Assembly (NCBI GenBank): GCA_025200525.1
Contig: CM045762.1
Coordinates: 90,834,717 to 90,898,716 of the forward strand
Source of the DNA: Camellia lanceoleosa
Taxonomy: Eukaryota > Streptophyta > Magnoliopsida > Ericales > Theaceae
Reading direction: 5' to 3'
DNA length: 64,000 nt
Each line of letters opens with the position of its first letter. Within the stretch, counting starts at the first letter, position 1. The position numbers and the translations under genes were made by a program. Below, piece by piece: positions 45,336 through 56,321 of this stretch. The notes under the pieces were generated by a model that saw nothing but the letters and a program-made list of their open reading frames with translations, was not told the origin of the DNA and made no database searches.

Positions 45336-45416
45336 CAAATCTAGTGACCTGTCGTTATATATAAGAGAGAAGGACTGGTACTCCTTCTCAGGCCGTGGAT
45401 ACCTTTGAAAGATCGG
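45336..45416 (-). pseudogene. RCC1/PH/FYVE (PRAF-type) protein fragment, exon A
   Basis: An 81-bp exon with acceptor TTTTTCAG (45417) and donor GTAAGC (45335), encoding PIFQRYPRPEKEYQSFSLIY followed by NDRSLDL, a conserved PH-domain exon of the plant PRAF family. It is intact by itself. The flanking introns are AT-rich. No RCC1-repeat or FYVE exons could be found, so only two exons of the ancestor are present. Confidence 0.88.
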
Positions 45417-47126
45417 CTGAAAAATATAACACGATGAAATGAAATTTTAGGACCTTAATTTAGTCAGTCCATATCAGGAAGAATTTATGTTTTATTAGAA
45501 GTGCTGAAACTAAGTCTACATATGGCTACTCACATGACCATTGTAAACAAACTTAATGAAAAGATTGTTGCACACAGCAATTGTTTGACTTCTACATAAG
45601 TTAGCATTATTCTGGATCTTAAATCAGCTTTTAGATTAGCCTCAGCAAATGAATGGTTTAATAAATTGACAAACTAGAAAGTGTTGGGAGATACAACTCT
45701 ACAAGCAAAATAGAGGTCATGCATGTAGCAACTTCATCTTCAGGACAAAAAATTTTGCATACCACAATATAAAGGACAAGTATTCTGAAACAATGTTTAT
45801 CAAATGACTACTTAATGGTGGTCAGTGTTTTCTTTTACACTGATTAACAATAAAGAAACAAATGGCTATTTCATGGTAAAAGCTCAGGATGTCAAGCTTA
45901 AGAACAGGTTTGAGTCAAGGGAAGCCACTTCATGTGAATAAAACCATAAAGTGGGTTTGTACCCTGTCTACCAACCCAGCCTCAAGGAGAGAAACCCAAA
46001 TGCAAATATCAATCAGTTCTCTTTTTCTTCCTTTTTGATAGGTAGATATCAACAAATACTCCTTAAGCTTATATTCATTATACCACATAATTTATTTTTC
46101 AATAGCAGTGAATGCCAAGTGCCCTAGTTAATTTATTTTTCAATAGCGGTGAATACCAAATGCCTTTGTCTTCTATGAAGTTCCCTTAATTACATTATGA
46201 ACTACCCTGAAGTTCCTATGTTTTGATATTCCACAAGAATTGCCTCCTAATACTACTCAGTAGGGAAACTTCTATTTTAGATTCCTTTTTAAGTCAACAA
46301 AACTCATGCAGTCCCAGTTCATTTTAATATACTTCATGTCCAAGTTAAGATTGAATCTATGTCAATGCAAAGTAAAATAATCCAAATTGAAGGTCAAAAT
46401 CAAAATAGACCATTGTACACAAAGGGAAGATTAGTTTTTTTTTTTGGTTTTTTAAGTTTGTAGAAAAACTATCCATTTGAGATTTTTACCCCACTTTGTA
46501 TTCTAAACCATTGTTAGACATGTTATATAATCTCATAAAAGAGTAAAATTGTCTTGTTGGATATTGCCATGGAATAAAATTCAATAACAAACAGAAAATG
46601 AGATGAACACAATCAAATGTGTCAAGAAAGCATACATCACAAGTACTCGACCATAGCTATAAAAGTCCTTTTTTGACGATTAGCTCTTCTCAAAGAAAAC
46701 CTGTTAGTTAAGTTTGACAAACAAGGATGGATTAGGTGGCTGGAATTTGAGGTATAGAAGGGAGAGCTCTTCAAGATGGATGTGTTCAAACTAATCAAGA
46801 TGGATGAATACAGTCCTTGTCAGTCAAATAGTTCTAGGATGCATGTTATCCTTAATGAAATTTTGAAACATATCTGCTAATGAAGAATCATAAATCATGT
46901 CAAACACAAATAGGAATCATAAATCAAATTTATTTTCTAAAAGCATTATAAGAACCAATCAAACAAGCTAATGAGCAGTTCCAATATCATATAAAAATAA
47001 AATAAAATCAAACTGTTCATCTGTTGGAAATCAAATGAATATACTCTAAAAGATAGAAATGTGTATAAATAGAAATTGCTGTTGTAATTGGTAAGACCTT
47101 CAATTTGGTTTTAATTGATTCCAAAA
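45417..47126. other. AT-rich non-coding stretch upstream of the PRAF-like exons
   Basis: No coding signal that I can support. A near-duplicate pair (TTATTTTTCAATAGC with GTGAATACCAA) occurs at about 46090 and 46131. A T-run lies at about 46436-46445. Confidence 0.5.
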
Positions 47127-47455
47127 GTTGAATTTTTTTATTTTTCATATATATATATATATATTTGTTTAGTGACCTTTTTTAGTATTTTTAAACAAAG
47201 TTTTTTACTTTTTAGATGCATCTAAAAAGTGTTTCTAGATTAGGCATATTTAAAAAAATACAAAAATAAAAATAAAAATTCAGTACATTTTTAAATTCCT
47301 GTGTATTTATTAATTTTTTAAATCTATTTTTTCACAATTATTTTATTTTTTAGGTGCATCTAAAAAGTAAGAAACTTAAAAATACTAAAAACATTCACTA
47401 AACAAAATATATATATATATATATATATGAAAAACCAAAAAAATTAATTTTCAGA
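47127..47455. mobile_element. Foldback MITE, about 330 bp
   Basis: Left arm about 47131-47236 and right arm about 47346-47450 are inverted copies of about 100 bp each (TTTTTCATATATATATAT, TTTGTTTAGTGA and CTTTTTAGATGCATCTAAAA in the left arm; the complements in the right arm). A 110-bp AT-rich centre separates them. No coding capacity. Target duplication not resolved because the flanks are AT-rich. Confidence 0.82.
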
Positions 47456-48032
47456 AAATGATAGAAAACCAAATCTTTTTGTTCAAAATGCCCCTGATTT
47501 CATCAATCAATTTAGCCAGTATTAATTTTGAGTATTAAAATGAAATGACACGAAGCATCCCTACATTGGGATCAATGGAGAAAATTACAGAAAACACAAG
47601 AATTTCATAAATGACACAAAAGAATATGAAATAAATAATCACGATGAAACATTTGTTTAACCAATTTAGGAGTTTATTCTAAACTATAAAGAATATCATA
47701 GATTTTTAAACTAAGATTGAATCAGCCAAAATTGCCATTAGACATTACAACTCAAAGTTGACATTTCATTTCAAAAACCTTAACGTTGTATTTGGTTGAA
47801 AATTTGGAAAGGGATTTGGAAAAGAAAAGAAAAAAAAAAAAGATGATGCTATGCGATTTGAAGATGATGTTACCTAAATGAACGATGAAACAAAAACCCC
47901 AAAAATGTAGAGAGATGAACAAAAATGTAGACAGGTGTATATATGTATGTATAGAGAGAAGAGAAGAGAAAAACAGAGAAGGGAAGGGAGAAGGGAGAAG
48001 GGGGATATAAATATATATTTATATATATATAT

Positions 48033-48034
<2 letters not shown>

Positions 48035-48072
<38 letters not shown>
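48035..48072. repeat. (GA)n microsatellite
   Basis: Uninterrupted run of about 19 GA units; it creates spurious Ser/Leu-rich and Arg/Glu-rich frames on both strands (47870-48260). Confidence 0.95.
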
Positions 48073-48076
<4 letters not shown>

Positions 48077-48300
48077 CAAGGGTTTTGGGAAGAAGGAACA
48101 GAAGAAAGAATGCCTTACCAAATAGAACAGATAAACAATCAGAAATTGAAGCCAAGTACAAGTCGAAGCAGATTACAAATTGATTCAATGGAAAGCGTGA
48201 TGCTTTGTTGAGGAAGGAAGCGGACTGCGTCAATGGACTACCATGCTTCTCGATCTCCAACGATTCAATTGATTGAAGAACCCTTCCCCCTTCACCTTAG

Positions 48301-48340
48301 TTTTTTTTTTTTTTTTTTTTTTTTTCTTTCTTTTTTTTTT
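48301..48340. repeat. Poly-T tract with two C interruptions
   Basis: About 40 bases of T broken by CTTTC. It may mark the 3' end of a retroposed sequence on the minus strand or be a simple repeat. Confidence 0.9.
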
Positions 48341-48399
48341 GAACTGTATCAATCTGTTTGCTAATAAAAATAAATAAATTAAATATATGTTTATTTTCA

Positions 48400-48752
48400 G
48401 TGGCGCCCGGGTTTCGGCACCTAAAATATTTTGCGCATACCATTCAGGACGTACATGGTAAGCTTTAAAAAGTGGTAAGCTTGAACGACTGGTACACGTG
48501 TATCGTATATAACTGATATATTAACGGTATATCATATATATATCATAGAAAATTTTATTATTTATGACTATATTTGTAAGTCGTAAAAAAATTATTATTT
48601 TTACCATTAACGACTTGTGCGATAGACACGCTGTGGTTAATATATTATTTACGACATATAAAAAAAAGTAAGTTATAAAAGTGAAAAATTATAACTTATA
48701 TTTATTGTATATCGTTGATGTGGTACTATAAAAAGTCAATTTTATTATAGTA
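48400..48752. repeat. Possible degraded DNA-transposon terminal region
   Basis: Contains short ACGAC/GTCGT-bearing repeats (TAAGTCGTAAAA, AACGACTTGTGCG, TTTACGACATATAA) and ends AATTTTATTATAGTAG, which resembles a decayed CACTA end. It directly precedes a 29-bp sequence also found at 35459. Suggestive only. Confidence 0.4.
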
Positions 48753-48781
48753 GGACAACATCCATAAATCAAGACTAGAAT

Positions 48782-49069
48782 ATGTTCAACAAAGTTGGTA
48801 GTTTGGTCGCAGTTCCATAACTAGTCTTCTGAGAAGACTAGGAACATCGCGTTAAATGCATAGATCATCAAAAAAATAGTGCAGTTATATAAAACTCATA
48901 CTGAGACTCTATATCCAACAAAGAACTTGATACTCAACAAAAAAAATATAATTAGTAGTGAACTCCTATTATACCAAGGCAAAGTAGTATTCCTTAAAAT
49001 ATTTTCTGTTTTGGTAGCCTCAAGTAAAGACAGTTCTTTGTCAATACAAGTGTATAAATTCAGAGATTA
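48782..49069. other. Spacer between the duplicated 29-mer and Copia-1 LTR
   Basis: No gene. Contains a perfect small hairpin CTAGTCTTCTGAGAAGACTAG-type (arms CTAGTCTTC / GAAGACTAG, 48821-48841) nested in GTTCC...GGAAC. Confidence 0.5.
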
Positions 49070-49543
49070 CTTTCCACTATAAAATACAGATAACGCAGCG
49101 GATAAAAAGATTCAAACCATACCTTAGGTAATAAAATCCGAAACGAAGAATCTTGTGGGTAAATCACGTACTTCACAATCACAAATTAAGAATACCCAAT
49201 AATTGAGTGATACCACAATATGGGTATCACCCACTCTAGTCACAATGCAAAGGCTTGATCATTATTCTAATAGGAGAGAGTTAGAGAGAGAGAGTGGAAA
49301 AAATTCATTCATTATTTGATTCATACCACATCCCATATATCATATCTAATATATAGGCCAGATTATAACCATCTATCCATATCTCTTGATAAGATATGAT
49401 AGATATAGATAGTGATAGTGGTTTATCTAAATAGGATAGTCATGAAAATTCAAATTTAAATTACATGGGTAATTTAAATGGGTCATGGGTCATGTCACAT
49501 AGGCACCCAAATTCAGGTCCAATACCTGGCCTAATTTCTAACA
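49070..49543 (-). repeat. Copia-1 3' LTR
   Basis: On the minus strand starts TGTTAGAAATTAGGCC at 49543, preceded by the purine tract. It contains CTATATATTAG-type AT-rich promoter sequence and, toward its end, CCGCTGCGTTATC (49085-49100), a motif usual near Copia LTR ends. The exact 3' boundary is uncertain because no second LTR is available for comparison. Confidence 0.75.
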
Positions 49544-49557
49544 TCTCCCACTCACAC
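49544..49557 (-). other. Copia-1 polypurine tract
   Basis: The minus strand reads GTGTGAGTGGGAGA directly before the LTR start; typical for plant Copia elements. Confidence 0.85.
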
Positions 49558-50711
49558 ATGAGTTGACATGACACTGCCACATCTTTATCTCAATCTCTCC
49601 AAAAATTGAACAATCTCATACTAACCAATGAACTGTGCAACCGTTGAGAACACCTACATGGTGGAGTTCTATACTAGAAACTCAAAATGAGCTAGCATAG
49701 AGACATCAACCCAAAAAAAGAATAGAAATAGTGTCTCATGTACCCAAACCCATTTAGTTACATCGGTCCAAAACATCTCTAATCCCTCAAAGATCATGTT
49801 TGACCCTCCTAGGTCCCGCATTATATTCACACTCAATCAGCATCCCATACAAAGCGATGTGAGTTTTCGACAGTGAATATAGAGCAGAGATGTAGAACTA
49901 GATGATCTTTATTTCACCCTCATATCATTTAACTCGAAATTGACCGCTTTCCCAGTAATGTCCCATAAAGCCGAATCATACATGACTGTAGGCAACATAC
50001 CAAAGTAGCCGAACATCAACTCCTCATCTCATGACATAGCCAAAGGTCACAAAAGGCACAAAGTGAAGTCATTGGAAAAAATATGACTTTTAAGACTCAC
50101 ACAGTGAGGAAGCAGAGATATATTCTCTCACCTCGCTAACGGGTCGATAAGCATATGCAGTACGAATGCATGCTATAGTGGAGTAACTCTTCCAAAGAGT
50201 GATATTAAACTTATACGCCATACAGATCTTAGTCTAGTCGCTCTTAAGTGCACAAGTCGCTTCCTAGTGTCTAACTCGAATTCTCTATTTGCTCACCTCT
50301 CAGGCCTCAAATGAGATCTTGTATCTGGCTATCCATATCAGGCACATCATGGAAACGTAGGTACTCTCATATCCATGGTTGGTCTTTAACAAGATCTCAT
50401 CTTGGCTCCAACTAAGGTGACATAGCTAGTGGATAATTTTAGCCTCTCTCTTGGCTCCAAATACAATAAGCCACTAGTCTCATCCTTGCTCGCTACCTAG
50501 TGCTAAGGGCGATTGCTTGTGTGAGTGAGCCAATCTTGCCTGCTAGCATCAACTTTATTTATTCTGTGTGTGCTAAGTCACAAACCATTGCAAAATGTAG
50601 TAAACATAAATGTGTAATAGAAACAAATATGAATACTAATGGCATAAATATCCTCCCCCCCCCCCAAAAAAAAAAAATAAATAAATAAGAGTTCAACTGA
50701 ATACACATATA
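49558..50711 (-). other. Copia-1 3' non-coding region between pol and the purine tract
   Basis: About 1.15 kb with no coding signal in either strand; unusually long for this position. It includes a C-run with A-run (50655-50678). Nothing else recognised. Confidence 0.6.
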
Positions 50712-51405
50712 TCACCACTTACGTAGTCCTAAAGCCCTAACCTGAGAAAGATAAACATCTCTGACAATGGGCTTAGTTAAGGGGTCCACAACCATGTGAC
50801 TCGTAGGGATGTGCTCTAGGATCACTTCTTTTTGCGCCACAATGTCTTTGATAAAGTTGAACCTCACATCAATGTATTTGGTTCTCCCGTGGTACTTAGG
50901 ATCCTTAGTGTAAGCGAGTGTAGCCAAGTTGTCACAATGGATAGTCACAAGGTCTGAACGACTTCCTAAACGGAAGATGAACAATATACAAATGCTGAAG
51001 GGATCTCCTCAACCAAACGGCTTCCTAAACGGCAGATGAACAAGCCACAAACTCAGCCTCCATAGTCGATAAGGCGATACAGGATTGCTTCTTACTGCTC
51101 CAAGAAATAGCACCATCACTAAGCATGAAAACATATCCTAAAGTGGATTTATGCTCATCTAAGTCTCCTCTCCAGTCAGCATCATAATAGCTAACTAGAC
51201 ATAGATCTGAACTTTGGTAGCAAAGTATGTAATCTGCAGTCCCTCTAAGATATCGTAATATCCTCTTAACTGCTTTCCAATGAGTTGGTCTTGGGTTGGA
51301 TTGGTAACGACTCATCAATCCAATTACATAACAAATGTCAGGGCGTGTACGTACCATAGCATACATCAAGCTTCCAACAGCATTCGCGTAGGGTACACAG
51401 GCCAT
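50712..51405 (-). pseudogene. Copia-1 RNase H domain
   Basis: Two frames: 51025-51405 (PYANAVGSLMYAMVRTRPDI; SRYQSNPRPTHWKAVKRILR; ISWSSKKQSCIALSTMEAEF) and 50712-50984 (LVTIHCDNLATLAYTKDPKY; KYIDVRFNFIKDIVAQKEVI; HIPTSHMVVDPLTKPI). These are the conserved Copia RNase H regions, ending shortly before the 3' non-coding region. A duplicated stretch (CAACAAACGGC/CTTCCTAAACGG, about 50965-51035) causes the frame break between the two parts. Confidence 0.92.
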
Positions 51406-52291
51406 CTTTTCATTATCTTCTGAGTCTTAGGACCCATATCAAGGCTTAGGCTCTCACCTCTCGCTACAAGAATGTCAATGGGTTTGTAGCTCTGCATTTG
51501 GAATCGCTCTAGGATAGTCTTAATATAAGTCTCTTGAGACAAACCGAGAAGTCTCCTAGAGCGATCCCTAAGGATCTTAACACCGAGCACATAGCTTGCT
51601 TCCCCCATGTCTTTCATCTCAAATGTAGAGAACAATCACTTTTTAGTGGCAACAATCATCTCTTTGTCATTTGCAGTCAATATCAGAAAAATGTTCTTAG
51701 ACTGCTTAACGTACACATAGTGATCTTCATTAGAAACGATGGCTCGATGAAATCTCAAATTCCACTGTCTAGATGATTGCTTTAAGCCATAAATAGATCG
51801 TTAAAGCTTGCAAACTTTGCGCTCCTGACCTACTACCACAAAGCTCTCTAGTTGATCCATATAGATCTCTTCATCCAATTCTCCATTGAGAAATGCAATC
51901 TTTACATCCATCTGATATAGCTCTAGGTCTAACTGAGCTACAATGGCTAGAATTAGGCGAATAGAGCCAAACCTCGTAACTGGTGAAAAGGTTTCCTTAT
52001 AGTCCACACCCTCTCGTCGGGTGTAGCCTTTCGCCACTAGACGAGCCTTATACCTTTCTATGGAACCATTTACCTTGCGCTTGATTTTGAGAACCATTTG
52101 TTCCTAATAATCTTGTGCCCTGGCGGCAAATCAACCAAGTCCCAGACATGATTTTTCTTCATAGTCTCCATTTCTTCATCCATTGCAGCACTCCATTCTT
52201 TACTAGCAGGTGATGAGAGAGCCTTTTTGAGATTCTTAGGCTCCATCTCATCAATCGAAGCAATCATGAATGCTTCCCCTTTAATCTCAAA
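51406..52291 (-). pseudogene. Copia-1 reverse transcriptase, catalytic YVDD missing
   Basis: Begins in the frame ending at 52070 (EWSAAMDEEMETMKKNHVWD), continues at 51801-52097 (ERYKARLVAKGYTRREGVDY; YQMDVKIAFLNGELDEEIYM), then about 51640-51790 (KQSKNIFLIL, then TANDKEMIVATKK, stop) and 51366-51635 (FEMKDMGEASYVLGVKI). Between FLIL and NDKE the segment carrying the catalytic YVDD is absent (junction at about 51672-51684), an in-frame loss of roughly eight codons. Several stops and frame changes add to inactivation. Confidence 0.9.
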
Positions 52292-53734
52292 ACGATGACG
52301 GGGTATAGCTCTACGTTTACTTCTACGCAGTAAAGAGTCCTGAGAATCCTTATTCATTGGATCTAATCCATGAGCGTGAAAATCGCTCCCACTTTCTCTA
52401 GGAGCTTGAGGAATAATTTTCTCATTCTCTATTAGGCTACTAAGTGAGCCTTCATGTAGATCCTCAATCTCATAGAGCTCTACATCTCTAGTTACCTTAC
52501 CTCTACTAGGGAAATCCTCCTCTAGGAAATCCACATCTTGTGACTCAATTTCAGTCACACTTCCATTTGGATGCTCCCCAATAAACACATTGCCCTTAGA
52601 ATGCTCACTATAGCAAATGAAGATACACTTCTTTCCTTTAGGACCAAACTTCCCAAACTTATGAGAAGCATTGTGTATGTAAGCTGCCAAACCCCAAGGC
52701 CGCAAATTGCCTATATTAGGCTTTTTGCCAGTCCACATCTCATATGGCTTGGAAAGAACTGATTTGGAGGGCACAAGGTTAAGGACATAGGCAGCAGTCA
52801 ACAAAGCATCTCCTCGATAAGAAATGGGAAGATTAGCTTGCGCCATCATGGATCTAACCATGTTAAGCAATGTGCGATTCCTTTGCTCCGCTACACCATT
52901 TTGCTGCAGAGTCCCAGGAATTGTTAATTGCCTGATGATTTTTTTTTCCTCACAGAGCACTTTAAATTGCTTAGATAGATACTCACTTTCCTGGTCAATC
53001 CTTAGAGCCTTAATGCTCTTGTCTAATTGATTCTCAACCTCATTTACATATCGTCTAAAGCAATCCAATGCTTCTGACTTGTGAGAAATCAAATAAACCT
53101 AGCCCAAATGCGTGCAGTCATCTATAAATATGATAAAATAAGGGGCTTCAAGCCTTGCCCTCACATTCATTGGTCCACATATATCAGAATGAATAAGCTG
53201 TAATGGGATAGATGCCCTTTTAGCTTTCCCAAATGGTTTCCTTATTGCCTTTCCAACAAGACAGTGCTCACAAGTAGGCAAAGTGACTCTAGCGAATGGG
53301 CCTAAAAGACATTCTCTGGCCAATCTAGTCTTCCTGTCTTGCCCTATGTGGCCCAATCTAGCATGCCATCTTATAGAATCATTATCACAAGTAAATGCAA
53401 TATTAGAAACAGAGCCATTGACATTTTTATTAAAACTAGAATCATCCACATCCAAAACTAAAAAACCATCTGAAAGATAACTAAAACCATAAAAAATTGT
53501 TTCTAAATAAATGCTAACACCATTATTCTCAAAACAAAAGCTAAAACCAAGGCTCATCATGCTAATAACTGAAACTAAGTTTCGCCGAATATCTAGAGCA
53601 TAAAGAACATCATGAAGATACAAGGTGCCCTCGTCGTATTTCCAACTTGTATGTACCAATGCCAAGCACCTCCACATTGGACTCATTTCCCATGTAAACT
53701 TTTCTACTCCCAACAAGTACTCGGCGATACTCAA
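52292..53734 (-). pseudogene. Copia-1 integrase with GAG-pre-integrase domain
   Basis: The 53099-53734 frame has the zinc finger WHARLGHIGQ...CEHCLVGK and core start IHSDICGPMNV, FIDDCTHLG. The 52070-53092 frame continues with SKQFKVLCEEKK, the catalytic-Glu motif QQNGVAEQRNRTLL and GYSEH-type C-terminal region (here CYSEHSKGNVFI). A stop at 53096-53098 splits the core. The enzyme would insert the cDNA into the genome. Confidence 0.93.
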
Positions 53735-54440
53735 CGAACCCTACTATGTTCCTTGCGATATGGTCGGTTGCTCTTGAGTCTACAACCCAAAAATGAGGAG
53801 AATGAGCAATTAATGCTTGACTAAAAACAAAGCATCGAATGCGAGAAATTATATAAGGGAGTACCTTCTTCTGCTTAGGGCAATCCTGAGCGAAGTGTTC
53901 TTCTTTGTTACAGCTAAAGCATGTCAGTTTAGCCTTTACTTTTTTGCCACCTCTCTTGCCTCTATGCTTAAAGTTTCTAGCGCCATTGGGTTTTAGCGCA
54001 GCTGCTGCTTGCTTCTTAGGAGCAATATGTCCTCGAATGTTTTCACACTCTCATTATGCATCATGTTCTACTTCATCTACTCCCAAGAATTTGACAGAGA
54101 GCGAATCACAGCTTGTACTTGTTGCTCTCGAGTCGAATTGTGCCTAGCTGCCACAAACTCATGTATCATGGCTGACATGACCCTCAAATGCTGTTTCATA
54201 GAATGATGTGCCTTTTTATGATAAGAGTCAAACTTCATAGTCAACCCACGTAACTTTGCCAAAGAGGTGATACCAAACTTTTGCTTAAGAGCTTTCTACA
54301 TCTCAAATGCAGTCTGGCAATGCTCAAACTCACTAATCAAGTTATCGTGCATGCTACTCAACATGGTAAAGTGCACACACCGATCTTTGCTACACCAAGT
54401 CTAAAAGACTCCAAGATCACGACAATGTTGAGCTGTATTG
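53735..54440 (-). pseudogene. Copia-1 gag and protease, 5' truncated
   Basis: Gag pieces: CVHFTMLSSMHDNLISEFEH (about 54330-54390), FDSYHKKAHHSMKQHLRVMS (54180-54235), zinc knuckle CFSCNKEEHFAQDCPK (about 53880-53930). The protease motif reads WVVDSRATDH (about 53760-53790), i.e. the Gly of the catalytic DSG is Arg, explained by a G-to-A change. Stops occur at about 54297 and 54403. The N-terminus of gag is missing; the sequence joins Tat-B gag at about 54440. Confidence 0.9.
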
Positions 54441-55370
54441 CCCTGCTTCATGGCATCCTCGATTTGCACTCCCATTTCATGGAGCTCGGTGAACGTAAAC
54501 AGAGGTAGGACAATCATCTTTTGTAACAACTTACCATGCAAATTGTGGACAACCATCCTTATCTGATCTTTCTCGAAAGGCCTCGTAGTCATCATCGAGG
54601 CTTTAGCTCTCCATCTTGTCACAAATTCGAATAAACCCTCTTTCGGCTCTTGGCGTGTTGCCTCGAGATCACGGGTTGTGACCTCACATCGATTTGCGTG
54701 TTGTAAGAGTACTGAGCAATGAAGGCCTCGACCATCTCTTCCCAATTCTGTTTAACGGAATCTTTTAACTTAGCATACCAAATAGCCGTTATACCTGACA
54801 TGGTGCGACCAAAGAGAGACAACTTCTGTAGTCTAGTTAAGCCCATCAGCCACAACATATCTGAAAACAAACGCAAGTGAACCATTGGATCTCTAGAGTC
54901 ATCGAAACGATCTATGTGTGACATTTTAAACCGATCCGGTAATGTAACCGCAGAATCAGTGTACCCATCTTCTATGTCTGGGATGGAGTTAACCCCTTGC
55001 GCTCTTTTGAATAGTTTCTCCAGTTTATTGACCTTAAGCGCAATTAGGTCAACCTCGAACTCGAATGGAGATCAGTCTGATAAACTGAGGCTTGAGAGGC
55101 TTGTACTGGGATTGGCTCTGCAGGATTACCCTTGTTTTCTTGAACGTTGGCAGCATGAGCAGTGGCTCCAAGTGTTGGGATAGCTGTGGTAGGTGCATGA
55201 GATGCAGAGGCCGCAGCTGGTTGTGGTTGCTGTTGTTGTAGCCTAGTTATGACCTCGGCTTGATGGGTTGTGACTTCGGCTTGACAGGACACATGTTGCT
55301 ACAGTGTTTGAACTATTTATTGCAACTAGAATGTTAACTCCTCTATATTGGATGGGGGATACTGTGTCAT
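54441..55370 (-). pseudogene. Tat-B gag, N-terminal two thirds
   Basis: Start ATG at 55370 (MTQYPPSNIEEL), then three stops that each replace a Gln codon (about 55315-55350), a Q/A-rich region (QQQQPQPAAASASHAP) and capsid segments (MGLTRLQKLSLFGRTMSG; WEEMVEAFIAQYSYNTQIDV; EFVTRWRAKASMMTT), ending LHEMGVQIEDAMKQG at the junction with Copia-1. Frame changes occur near 54690 and 55085. Co-linear with Tat-A gag (16919-17850). Confidence 0.92.
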
Positions 55371-56298
55371 TTGAACAGGTGACCGGTCTTGAATCGATCG
55401 AAGTAGACAATCGTTCTTTAACCGGATCATACACAAGTAAATTGAGTGGCGATTGCTGTAAAAATTGGACTAGTGAATTCTACCTAACCCTCATCCGTCT
55501 TGTAACCGGTGAGAGCAAAGCAAACACGGGTTGTCCCCCGAACAAGATCCCCGACTTTGCAAAGTCTTTCGACCCGAGTCCAGAGTGCTTAGGGGATATC
55601 CGAACCTTCTGAAGCTATGGTTTAAACTACCTAGCAAAAAGAAATAAAGCAAAAGAGCAGGAATCATAAAACCGTACAGCACATTCAGCTAAGATGTTAT
55701 CAACACAGACATGATCAAAGTCAGGATCGCATGCCTGCCTGCATTAATCAATTTCCCGAAACAAATACCAACTGTGCAACTAATATGCACATTCCTGTAC
55801 AATTTCACTGTAAAGTACATACCAGTTAAAAGAGAGCCAAAACACCCCTATGATGGGATAGAGTTACCCTGTCCTAGTTTCGTCGGGAACTAGGGTTCAC
55901 TATTTCAAACACGCAGTTTCATACAATCTTGTATTCGGGTGAGCATCATGCCCTAGTTTGGAATAGTCTCTATGGCTTCATTATATGCAACTAGGCCAAA
56001 TGGTCAAATGGATACCTCAGCAAGACTACCTAATATTCCTCTCACACCTAACACCAAGAAGTGAAAAGAGGATCAAACGGTACAACGGTAGTCCAGATCC
56101 AAGGGTTGTGTTCCCAACTTGGAAGAGCCTACAACCGATCAACCTTATGGCAAGTTTTTGAGCAAGCCTCAAGCAAACCGTCTAGGAATAGCAGCCTGCA
56201 AACACAGTGACTTAAGCACACCAATGCAAATGCAATGCAAAAAACATATAAGTGTAAATAAAATTTTACATCATGAAGTTTGAATCAAGTTCTCTAAA
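55371..56298 (-). other. Tat-B 5' leader, non-coding
   Basis: Matches the Tat-A leader (15993-16918) in inverse orientation. No supported ORF. Confidence 0.7.
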
Positions 56299-56316
56299 TC
56301 CCCAGTAGAGTCGCCA
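56299..56316 (-). other. Tat-B primer-binding site
   Basis: The minus strand reads TGGCGACTCTACTGGGGA five bases after the LTR end (GAGCTACA), the usual Tat/Ogre arrangement. Confidence 0.85.
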
Positions 56317-56321
56317 GAAAC

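Larger units (their letters stand above)
49070..54440 (-). mobile_element. Copia-1: Ty1/Copia retrotransposon, 5' end missing
   Basis: Minus-strand order: gag, protease, integrase, RT, RNase H, purine tract, 3' LTR. Integrase precedes RT, the defining Ty1/Copia order. There is no 5' LTR or primer site: at about 54440 the gag frame ends abruptly at the Tat-B gag. Numerous stops and a deletion of the RT catalytic motif show that it is dead. Confidence 0.93.

Noticed and set aside
45355..45410. Plus-strand text EKDWYSFSGRGY, reminiscent of a NAC-domain exon
   Set aside because: The minus strand of the same bases gives a much longer, correctly spliced PRAF match (RYPRPEKEYQSFSLIYNDRS).
47870..48260. 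Minus-strand ORFs of 83-128 codons rich in Ser/Leu
   Set aside because: Driven by the (GA)n and TA-rich tracts; the short unique N-terminal part (MEIEKHGSPLTQSASF) alone is not enough to call a gene.
48301..48340. Poly-T as evidence of a processed retrogene on the minus strand
   Set aside because: No reverse-transcribed gene body follows on the minus strand and no target duplication could be found.
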